Source: Bacteroidales bacterium
GTDB taxonomy: Bacteria; Bacteroidota; Bacteroidia; Bacteroidales; Dysgonomonadaceae
Direction: 5' to 3'
Length of the DNA stretch: 5,439 nt
Assembly: GCA_012728155.1 (NCBI GenBank)
Contig: JAAYFR010000297.1
Span: 1 to 5,439 of the forward strand
The position numbers were made by a program, and so were the translations under genes. Below, piece after piece: positions 1-5,439 of this stretch; position 1 is the first letter of the stretch, and each line of letters begins with the position of its first letter. The notes beneath the pieces are model-generated. The model was not told where the DNA came from and made no database searches. It saw nothing but the letters and a program-made list of their open reading frames with translations.

Positions 1-134
1 ACCTCAATGAATTCTGTTATAAGTTTAACCGGAGATTCTTCCCGGAGAAACTTTTCGACAGGCTTGTCATTGCCGCTGTGTCGTACAGCCCTGATTTCAA
101 ATCGAAAATTTACAATAGGTCATATTGCGGATAA
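1..134 (+). CDS. IS1595-family (ISXO2-like) transposase, C-terminal 43 residues, 5' end outside the window
   Basis: The third plus-strand frame is open from the left edge (first full codon at 3) and ends at a TAA at 132-134. The 43 residues begin LNEFCYKFNRR, continue with EKLFDRLVIAAVSYSP and end with YNRSYCG. The FCYKFNRR...EKLFDRL pattern is the characteristic tail of ISXO2-like DDE transposases (IS1595 family), where it follows the catalytic core. The catalytic residues themselves lie off the window, so intactness cannot be judged. The gene points toward the operon on the other strand (convergent). It has no start here because only its 3' end is present. I recognise the family from memory of its conserved tail; a profile search would settle it. 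Confidence 0.8.
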   Translation, partial: LNEFCYKFNRRFFPEKLFDRLVIAAVSYSPDFKSKIYNRSYCG

Positions 135-218
135 TCATATTGTTTTATTTGCATTGAGGCGAAATTGTTGAGTTTATTTTTTACGAAGAATTAATATTGC
201 ATCCGAATCGAAGGGTAC
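1..218 (+). mobile_element. Right end of an IS1595-family insertion sequence (outer boundary uncertain)
   Basis: The transposase tail at 3-134 implies that the right end of its element lies shortly after 134. IS1595-family elements normally end in short inverted repeats flanked by 8-bp target duplications. The left end is outside the window, so neither the inverted repeat nor the duplication can be matched here. The AT-rich stretch 135-218 is the likely 3' non-coding part and terminus, because protein-like minus-strand sequence resumes at 219. The end coordinate is a guess bounded by that change. Confidence 0.45.
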
Positions 219-313
219 TTACGCTTCAAATTCATCATTGTCCCGGATTATATCAGCCTTGAGGTAACTATTATTGACGGTGTCGAACCAATGGGCAGTG
301 TAACTTGGACTTC
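219..313 (-). pseudogene. Possible remnant: C-terminal fragment of a secreted glycosidase-type protein
   Basis: Directly after the rhaM stop, one minus-strand frame reads SPSYTAHWFDTVNN and continues to IIRDNDEFEA before a TAA at 219-221. The frame differs from that of rhaM and has no start codon of its own in the gap. The pattern (aromatic-x-A-x-WFD, a short turn, then a strand ending in F-x-A) resembles the last beta-sandwich of Bacteroidetes glycosidases with a DUF4038 or collagen-binding-like C-terminal module (Y-x-A-x-WFDPRTG...F-x-AP). The tail stops just where that module would continue with a final strand. I infer a former downstream gene largely removed by deletion or insertion-sequence arrival. 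The alternative is a chance open frame: the same frame is also open antiparallel-free through the end of rhaM, which is a shadow. Evidence is limited to about 31 residues. Confidence 0.3.
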
Positions 314-628
314 TCAATCCATATGGAACAGTTCCTCCAAAGGTATGGAGACCGGAGAGTTGTCCTGATTTACTTTCATTATGTCCGCCATATAATCCCA
401 CCACTTTTGTACTATCGGGTTTTTGCCAATCTCCTGGGAAGATTGTCCTCCTTTTATTTTTTGGACTGCAAACAGTATATTTGTTTCCCTGTCCCAAAAT
501 ATAGAGTAATCCCGCACGCCGGTGTCGGACAATAGTTTTTTTAATTCCGGCCAGATAGCCGAATGTCTCTTTTCATACTCTTCTTCTAATCCCGGTTTTA
601 AAAACATCTTAAAAGCTACTCGTTTCAT
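314..628 (-). CDS. rhaM: L-rhamnose mutarotase RhaM
   Basis: Cytoplasmic L-rhamnose mutarotase, which interconverts the alpha and beta anomers of L-rhamnose so that the sugar can enter the isomerase/kinase/aldolase pathway. The protein is 104 residues, the same length as the E. coli enzyme. It keeps the family landmarks: Tyr18 and His22 in EEEYEKRHSAIWPEL (His22 is the catalytic residue described for E. coli RhaM), Tyr41 in RDYSIFWD, the Trp76-Trp77 pair in QKWWDYMADIM, and the DNSPVS block near residues 89-94. There is no signal peptide, as expected for an intracellular enzyme. It starts at ATG 626-628, 29 bases after the upstream glycosidase gene, so it is probably the last gene of the operon. 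It is the strongest hint that the operon's substrate contains L-rhamnose. No purine-rich ribosome site is visible, which is usual in Bacteroidota. Confidence 0.96.
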   Translation of the reverse strand: MKRVAFKMFLKPGLEEEYEKRHSAIWPELKKLLSDTGVRDYSIFWDRETNILFAVQKIKGGQSSQEIGKNPIVQKWWDYMADIMKVNQDNSPVSIPLEELFHMD

Positions 629-657
629 GTCAGGTTTAATTGAATGGGTTAAGTTTT

Positions 658-1851
658 TTAAATCGTTATCTTGTAGAGATGTACCGAATAGGATGAAAAT
701 TGATCTGTGAACTTTTTGCCATCCTTCATATCTATCAACCGGTCTTCACCGATTACCTCCACTCTCTTTCCGTTTTGAATGGAGAAAGAGGCTGTGGTAT
801 TGCCCGGCCTCATCGACACAGCAAAGATATAAAATGTGTCATCAATTTTTTTCACAATATAATCTATTGGAATTCCGGGGTTACTGCTGCTTATTGAAAC
901 ATAGTCCTGAATTGTGGGGCTGTTGAGAACGGGAGCCAATGCGGCAATCTGTTCATTCACCTTTCCCACCTCGAGAATCATCTCTTTGTCATGCAAAAGA
1001 GCGGCAGCTTCAGTACCCCCTGCAAAAGAGTGACAAAAATAACCGATTCCCGATACTCCGTGGATTAAGGCCATCCATACTTGCGATTTCACCTCTTCGG
1101 GTGTTGGCCTCCGCCCTCCTTTATTGATTTGGGTCGTCTCTATCCAGCACCATGTTGGTTTTGAATAATCGGACCACTCCCGTAAACTGTCCACACCTTT
1201 GGCTACATACCATAAACTGTCCTTCACCTCTTTTTCACTGCTGTTGACCGGATATATGTCGAACGATGCGATATCGCACCCTTTCAAATAGCCGTCATTT
1301 GATATCTTATACATATCCGTTTTACCGGAACACTTACCCCTGCCTACCCAATGGGTGGCTGCTATCCCCCTGCCGAGATTCAGGTAGACCGGGCGTGAGG
1401 GATCAGTCAATTTCAACTCATTGTAATAGTCGATGATCTTAGAAGGGTCAATACAGGGGTCGTAGCTCTTTGTGACTGGGTTCCACTGCGCATTATCCGG
1501 TTCGTCGCCTTGCAACCACCCATAAATGAGGGGTTCCTGAAGATTATTTTTTGCAAACTCGTTCAAGTCGGCGATCACTTTCATATCGGCGGCTTTCAGC
1601 AGGTCCAGTTTTGTCTGGGTGAGGCCATCCCAAATACCGACATACATATTAATGCCGTAGCTCTTGTATGCCATGGCATCCCGAGGCTCCTGTAACCATA
1701 CCGCGATAGGGAAAAAAGAGCGCTCCTTATTGTAGTCCGGAGAACTATGGTCGTTGTTCAGTGCTTTCCTGTAGGCGCAGGATAATAATCCTCCCGGTGA
1801 TACAGCTGCCAGAAGAATGATGACAGACAGAAGCGATAGTTTTAATCTCAT
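658..1851 (-). CDS. Lipoprotein with a TIM-barrel glycosidase-like domain
   Basis: 397 residues. A hydrophobic leader ends in the lipobox LLSC with Cys25 as the lipidation site, so the mature protein should be membrane-anchored outside the cytoplasm. Residues about 45-310 look like a (beta/alpha)8 glycosidase of the clan GH-A kind: strand FFPIAVWLQEP, then INMYVGIWDG, then KVIADLN, then the strand-4-like segment YGWLQGDEPDN (candidate acid/base Glu117, in a DEP rather than the usual NEP context), CDIASFDIYPV near 192-202, and KPTWCWIETTQ (candidate nucleophile Glu238), followed by GVSGIGYFCHSF. Residues about 315-397 read as a small C-terminal beta-sandwich. Catalytic assignments are inferred from position and context, and I cannot place it in a numbered GH family. 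It lies 29 bases upstream of rhaM and 55 bases after the barrel-protein gene, in the same direction. A role in releasing sugars from a rhamnose-containing glycan is inferred from context only. Confidence 0.82.
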   Translation of the reverse strand: MRLKLSLLSVIILLAAVSPGGLLSCAYRKALNNDHSSPDYNKERSFFPIAVWLQEPRDAMAYKSYGINMYVGIWDGLTQTKLDLLKAADMKVIADLNEFAKNNLQEPLIYGWLQGDEPDNAQWNPVTKSYDPCIDPSKIIDYYNELKLTDPSRPVYLNLGRGIAATHWVGRGKCSGKTDMYKISNDGYLKGCDIASFDIYPVNSSEKEVKDSLWYVAKGVDSLREWSDYSKPTWCWIETTQINKGGRRPTPEEVKSQVWMALIHGVSGIGYFCHSFAGGTEAAALLHDKEMILEVGKVNEQIAALAPVLNSPTIQDYVSISSSNPGIPIDYIVKKIDDTFYIFAVSMRPGNTTASFSIQNGKRVEVIGEDRLIDMKDGKKFTDQFSSYSVHLYKITI

Positions 1852-1906
1852 ACTACTTAACTATATACCTCAAATAAGGGGTAGAGGGTAGGCAAGTTGA
1901 TGAAAG

Positions 1907-2776
1907 TTAATGGAATTCAAATCCTACTGAGAGGTTGACGCTATTCATATTCTGACAATAACCACTAATATCAGGAGCAGGATTCGCACCCCCCGGATTT
2001 ATGCGGGTATAGTCGAAAATCCTGACATGATCGGGGTAAGCCATCGTCAAGGATAATTTGACTATCGAAGAGATATTGGGTGAAAGCTTCAGGTTATACC
2101 CTACGCCAATGTCACCCGCAAGCGAGTTGGCGGTCAGTGTGATAGGTTCCGGATCTTTCGTTCCTAATTTTATGATGGCATTATTGTGCACCATCCTCCC
2201 ATAGCCGACAGAGCAGTGCAAAATCCAGTGATTTCTCCGATGGTCATCCCAGAAGCGGAAAGAGATCATTGGACCGATATAGTTTTGTCGGATATCTCCA
2301 CCCAGCATGCTGCGGTAATGATATTTCACACCGTATCCTGTGAGTGCGGAAAGGTAGACAACCAGATCGGTTCCCGCATAAAAGAGGTTGCGGTCGGAGG
2401 AGCTTCCCGGTTGGGGGTTGAAATCTTCCGTCAATCCCACTCGCAGTGGACCGAATTGATGTCCGCCACCCACATTCAAGCTCAAGGAAACAACTGGATA
2501 CCAGGGGCGCAAGCGGGCATCATCGATGCTTCGGAACACTTTCTTCTTGTAATACAATACGGAATCCTTATGAATCAGGCCACTTTTCAACTCGTCGTCC
2601 CATTTGAATTCAATGGGATAAAAATCATCGGTCAGCTTTCCTATTGTACAGTTCAGGGTGTCCCGATGTATGGTTACCAGGAGATCTTGCGCCTTCACAG
2701 AAGAGGCCCAAGGCAAAGCCATCCCGATGAAAACGAGGAGTGAAAGTAGAAAAAAATTGTTTCTATATCTCTTCAT
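1907..2776 (-). CDS. Small outer-membrane beta-barrel protein, function unknown
   Basis: 289 residues from the ATG at 2774-2776. One codon upstream is an in-frame TTG (2777-2779), but the ATG is the likelier start. Residues 1-29 are a typical Sec signal (KRYRNN, hydrophobic core, then SSVKA before QDLL), cleaved by signal peptidase I. The mature N-terminus (about 30-80) is a short beta-rich segment with the RDTLNCTIGKL...IEFKW pattern seen in many Bacteroidetes proteins that start 'D-I-V/L-x-T-x-x-G/R-D-T-I-x-C'. The rest alternates hydrophobic and polar residues in repeated strands separated by loops (VVSLSLNVGGGHQFG, DLVVYLSALTGYGVKYHY, IGPMISFRFW, WILHCSVGYGRMV, IGVGYNLKL, SIVKLSLTMAY). 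It ends in VNLSVGFEFH, compatible with an outer-membrane assembly signal. It may be a porin-like or structural barrel; no ligand can be read from it. It sits between two lipoprotein genes of the same operon. Confidence 0.8.
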   Translation of the reverse strand: MKRYRNNFFLLSLLVFIGMALPWASSVKAQDLLVTIHRDTLNCTIGKLTDDFYPIEFKWDDELKSGLIHKDSVLYYKKKVFRSIDDARLRPWYPVVSLSLNVGGGHQFGPLRVGLTEDFNPQPGSSSDRNLFYAGTDLVVYLSALTGYGVKYHYRSMLGGDIRQNYIGPMISFRFWDDHRRNHWILHCSVGYGRMVHNNAIIKLGTKDPEPITLTANSLAGDIGVGYNLKLSPNISSIVKLSLTMAYPDHVRIFDYTRINPGGANPAPDISGYCQNMNSVNLSVGFEFH

Positions 2777-2846
2777 CAACGGTTGCCATTATGGTTATAC
2801 GATTAAAACCTCAATTGTAGCGATAACATAGTATCCATCCTGTCTA

Positions 2847-3791
2847 TTAACGATACACGATTTTCAGTGAGGGCGTTTCAAATACTATCCCGCAATCGAA
2901 TGTTCCGGGAACCTCCCATCCCACATTCATCGTTGTGACGACCATATCTTCAAATCCGGAACCGGCAAGGTACCCCCTTTGCCGCGCTGTTTCAAAAGCC
3001 TCCTTTATAAAAGGCAGAATATCCTTGTCGATAGTTACCCACTCTTTGGCGTGCATCGTTCCGTTGAAAATATCCGGCGAAGCTACTGAATAGATAAACT
3101 TCCGCGATGCATCCTCCTTGCCTATATCCCGTGCGGCATAGAGCTCGGTATATTCATAGCGGTAGTCGTAAAAGGGAATACCGAACCAGAAAAAATCTCC
3201 ATAGCTCTCCGAAGATTTGTTGTTGTCCTGGATGGTGAAATATTGTGTGATTTGGGTTGTATGCACATCCGGGTTGAATTGATCCCCCATCTTGTTGTCA
3301 GCATATAGCAACTTACATTTGGTCTTGTAAATCAGCCTGTCGGCTTCGATCAATTTCGGAGGGTTATTGAAATATTGTTCGAGTAACAGATGGGGCCAAT
3401 CTTCGTCCATCTCTCTTGGGTGGTCGTACTCTTTCGAGGCAATCACATCCAGTCTGATCTCTACCGTTTGATTTTTATTCTTAAAGAAGGATACTTTCTT
3501 TGCTTTGTGCTGGTAGATGATGGAATCGTTTGTGATAATCGGCTGGATATTTTGCATTACTGATTTGCTTCCCCATTGAGGTAATAACCAATAGGCCGTA
3601 TCGGTTGAATAGTGAAATGGATATAGGGTATCAATCGGGGTGGGAAGAGATGAGCTATGTCCCTGCACCCTGATCCCGCCATGAAAATCTCTATCCTGGA
3701 TGATTTCCCGTGATGCCGGCGTTGGAGCACATCCTGTAAATAGAAAAAATAATGCAAATAGGAGTCCCAATTGTCTCAATCTATATTTCAT
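2847..3791 (-). CDS. Lipoprotein of unknown function, probably an extracytoplasmic beta-sandwich
   Basis: 314 residues from ATG 3789-3791 to TAA 2847-2849. The leader MKYRLRQLGLLFALFF ends in the lipobox FTGC (Cys21). The residues after the cysteine (APTPAS) are not acidic, so the usual Bacteroidetes surface-export signature is not evident. The mature part is rich in aromatics and beta-type segments, for example LYPFHYSTDTAYWLLPQWG (about 56-74), TVEIRLDVIASKEYD, YFTIQDNN, GDFFWFGIPFYDYRYEYTE (about 198-215), and a closing GWEVPGTFDCGIVFETPSL (291-309). One amphipathic helix-like segment (KDILPFIKEAFETARQRGY, about 256-274) stands near the end. I do not recognise a named domain or catalytic motif. 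The architecture would suit a glycan-binding lipoprotein or a non-catalytic partner of the neighbouring hydrolase, but that is inference from position (50 bases after the GH99-like gene, 70 before the barrel gene). Confidence 0.82.
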   Translation of the reverse strand: MKYRLRQLGLLFALFFLFTGCAPTPASREIIQDRDFHGGIRVQGHSSSLPTPIDTLYPFHYSTDTAYWLLPQWGSKSVMQNIQPIITNDSIIYQHKAKKVSFFKNKNQTVEIRLDVIASKEYDHPREMDEDWPHLLLEQYFNNPPKLIEADRLIYKTKCKLLYADNKMGDQFNPDVHTTQITQYFTIQDNNKSSESYGDFFWFGIPFYDYRYEYTELYAARDIGKEDASRKFIYSVASPDIFNGTMHAKEWVTIDKDILPFIKEAFETARQRGYLAGSGFEDMVVTTMNVGWEVPGTFDCGIVFETPSLKIVYR

Positions 3792-3841
3792 GTCCTTGAA
3801 TATATTTCAGTTAAGGAGATGTCAGGTGGAGAATAAAATGG

Positions 3842-5439
3842 TCAGAAAGTCTGGTATACATAGTTAAATCGCCCTTCGGGTGCCACATCACCATGGATGT
3901 ACCACTCCATCGGATCTTCTTTTTGCATATTGTCAGACCATTTGAATTCAAAATCAAGCCCCTTTTTGTCCCCGAAAATTGCTTTCAAGGGAAAACTGTA
4001 CATCAGCCTGTTCCCTTCCATTTTGAGTGTGACCTTGCCAATGGTTTTCCACTCCCCATCGATATACTGTTGGAGATCCCTCCCCGCGTTGATCCTGAAA
4101 TCGTATCCCATCCATCCGGTAGTATGATTCCTGTCGCTATTGATATAGAGTCTCATCCACTGTTCGTCGTCGCTCTTGATGACGGGTGATGCGGTTTCCG
4201 CAAGGAAGTAGATCATTTTTCTGTCCCTTGCCACTTTCAGCGTTGTGAAATCATTCCTTCCGGTGTTGTTGGTGTAATGGATCTGGGGGTTGGTCACTGC
4301 CGACGGATGATCCCTCTTTTCGGTCTCCCCTCTATAGTCGGTATAGACCGGAGTAATATCTTTCCAGTCGTTCCACCCTTTGATACTTTTCGCCTTACCT
4401 GCTTTCGGCACAGCGTTCATCCCTTTGTATTTCCGGATATTTGCCACCATCTGCATATAATAGTTGTCTTTTAATCCGGCTGTCATTGTGGGTTCTATAT
4501 CCCTGCTGTACTCCGGGTCGGCTTGATCACAGAAGTAGGAATGTTCGGGATTCCCATCGGTGCTTCCCCATCTTCCGGCTACCCATTCGTTCCATCCGGT
4601 GATAAAAACAAATGGGACATCCTGTTGGAGGGCGTAATCCCACTGTTCCTGGAAATTGTATCCGTAGAGAATATCCTTCTCCGGATCGCCCGGGTTGCCC
4701 TCTCTGTAGCTACGCCCCCAGTTGTTCTTGTTGCCGTAAAAAGCGGAACCTCCCATGCCCGCCGCGGGATCGGGATGCTGGCATACCGACACATTGATGA
4801 TCTCCCTCTCACCCTTCAGGTTCTTATAGACATGCTGAGGCCTGACAAAATCGATCCATGGCCATCCGTTATCCTGTACCGGTTCATTGGGCCATTGTGA
4901 CTCCCTGAAACTGAAAAAAGATTGAAACTCTTTCCCTTCCGCCTCTTTGGTTCTGCCGATGATGAGGGGTTTTCCCTCGAGGTAGTACCATGTCTCTGGA
5001 TAGTAAATCGGGGCTCCCGGCTTGTAATAGGCGTCATACACCATTTGCATGGTGTGCCCCGATTGCGTATTGGTATAATAGACCATTTTGGGTGGGTTCT
5101 TCCCTTGCCGCTGAAGAGTCCGGATGGCTTGCATCAAAGCTTCCGATTGCTCCTTGTAGATGAGATGATTGGTGGCATCGATGACCAGGAAGTCGACTTG
5201 TGCGTCGGTCAACAGCTGCATATTTCGCAGGTGTACCCAGTAATCGTCGCCCCGATAGTATCCATAGAGCGGCTCTCCCCAGAAATAATAGCGCCCTCTT
5301 TGGGGGGATCCCCAGTTTTCATGATCCCCCTTTTCGAGTACTTCCGGATGATTGGGGATGATCTGGCTAAGGTCCCATTTCAATTCCGAGACCTTAGAGT
5401 TCTTGTCTCCCTGCCAGAGGAAATAAAATAGGGCGACAC
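3842..5439 (-). CDS. GH71/99-like glycoside hydrolase with C-terminal carbohydrate-binding-like domain, 5' end outside the window
   Basis: The frame stays open through the right edge (reading VALFYFLWQGDKNSKVSE before the TTG at 5381-5383), so that TTG is internal and the true start lies beyond 5439. About 531 residues are present; the signal peptide and first strand are missing. Counting from the TTG as residue 1, the catalytic barrel spans about 1-325: YFWGEPLYGYYRGDDYWV, then LLTDAQVDFLVIDATN, then MVYYTNTQSG, and FVFITGWNEWVAG (Glu266). These are hallmarks of Bacteroidetes GH71/99-like proteins, related to endo-acting alpha-mannan and alpha-glucan hydrolases. Residues about 360-513 form a beta-rich CBM9/DOMON-like module (FTTLKVARDRKMIYFLAETA, then MRLYINSDRNHTTGWMGYDF). 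In classical GH99 the motif is NEWxEG with two catalytic glutamates; here the second position is Ala269. Substrate is therefore uncertain. The stop TGA is at 3842-3844. Confidence 0.88.
   Translation of the reverse strand, partial: VALFYFLWQGDKNSKVSELKWDLSQIIPNHPEVLEKGDHENWGSPQRGRYYFWGEPLYGYYRGDDYWVHLRNMQLLTDAQVDFLVIDATNHLIYKEQSEALMQAIRTLQRQGKNPPKMVYYTNTQSGHTMQMVYDAYYKPGAPIYYPETWYYLEGKPLIIGRTKEAEGKEFQSFFSFRESQWPNEPVQDNGWPWIDFVRPQHVYKNLKGEREIINVSVCQHPDPAAGMGGSAFYGNKNNWGRSYREGNPGDPEKDILYGYNFQEQWDYALQQDVPFVFITGWNEWVAGRWGSTDGNPEHSYFCDQADPEYSRDIEPTMTAGLKDNYYMQMVANIRKYKGMNAVPKAGKAKSIKGWNDWKDITPVYTDYRGETEKRDHPSAVTNPQIHYTNNTGRNDFTTLKVARDRKMIYFLAETASPVIKSDDEQWMRLYINSDRNHTTGWMGYDFRINAGRDLQQYIDGEWKTIGKVTLKMEGNRLMYSFPLKAIFGDKKGLDFEFKWSDNMQKEDPMEWYIHGDVAPEGRFNYVYQTF

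Larger units (their letters stand above)
314..5439 (-). other. Putative glycan-utilisation operon (tail end)
   Basis: Five genes share one strand with gaps of 50, 70, 55 and 29 bases, and I see no hairpin-plus-T-run terminator and no clear Bacteroidetes promoter (TTTG / TAnnTTTG) in any gap. Four products carry, or are expected to carry, export signals, and the last is cytoplasmic RhaM. This arrangement is typical of the distal part of a polysaccharide utilisation locus. SusC/SusD transporters, regulators and any alpha-L-rhamnosidase would have to lie beyond the right edge. Co-transcription is an inference from spacing and direction. Confidence 0.65.

Noticed and set aside
120..142. An 8-base direct repeat (TCATATTG at 120-127 and 135-142) that might be taken as a target-site duplication
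   Set aside because: The first copy is inside the transposase coding frame and the two copies are only 7 bases apart, so they cannot flank the element. Probably chance in AT-rich DNA.
168..183. T-rich run after the transposase as an intrinsic terminator
   Set aside because: I could not find a convincing GC-containing stem directly before the T-run.
219..497. A 92-codon minus-strand frame treated as a complete gene
   Set aside because: Its first two thirds overlap rhaM in another frame and read like a shadow; only the last third, beyond the rhaM stop, looks protein-like and is reported separately as a possible remnant.
2186..2743. A 185-codon plus-strand open frame antisense to the barrel-protein gene
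   Set aside because: It lies wholly inside the minus-strand gene, has no domain-like sequence or signal, and its composition is that expected of a reverse-strand shadow. The opposite strand has a clear signal peptide and beta-barrel pattern.
5381..5383. TTG as the start of the GH71/99-like gene
   Set aside because: The frame continues without a stop to the window edge and the upstream residues (LFYFLWQGDKN) fit the conserved N-terminal strand of the family, so the real start is outside the window.
4922..5431. A 169-codon plus-strand open frame antisense to the GH71/99-like gene
   Set aside because: It is opposite highly recognisable glycosidase motifs and shows no family-like sequence of its own.

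Overview
The window looks like a Bacteroidota (class Bacteroidia) chromosome. It carries a one-directional block of secreted carbohydrate-processing genes, two lipoprotein signal peptides, a Bacteroidetes-style small outer-membrane barrel protein, short gene gaps and no obvious Shine-Dalgarno sequences. The genus cannot be fixed from this sequence; a gut or anaerobic-digester Bacteroidales is a reasonable guess.

Layout, read along the minus strand (right to left). A 5'-truncated glycoside hydrolase of the GH71/99-like type enters from the right edge (3842-5439). It is followed by a lipoprotein of unknown function (2847-3791), a small predicted outer-membrane beta-barrel protein (1907-2776), a lipoprotein with a TIM-barrel glycosidase look (658-1851) and L-rhamnose mutarotase RhaM (314-628). 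Gaps between these genes are 29-70 bases with no convincing terminator or promoter, so they probably form the tail of one operon. That operon is probably part of a polysaccharide utilisation locus, although no SusC/SusD pair lies inside the window.

The left end (1-313) differs. A short plus-strand reading frame running in from the left edge (3-134) reads as the C-terminus of an IS1595-family (ISXO2-like) transposase, convergent with the operon. Between it and rhaM, a minus-strand stretch (219-313) reads like the C-terminal tail of another secreted glycosidase. It may be the remnant of a further operon gene cut away when the insertion sequence arrived.

Working model (inference): secreted and surface glycosidases release sugars from a rhamnose-containing glycan, and RhaM interconverts the anomers of the released L-rhamnose inside the cell. 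The least understood parts are the unassigned lipoprotein, the unassigned glycosidase-like lipoprotein, and a GH99-like enzyme in which the second glutamate of the NEWxEG-type motif is alanine.
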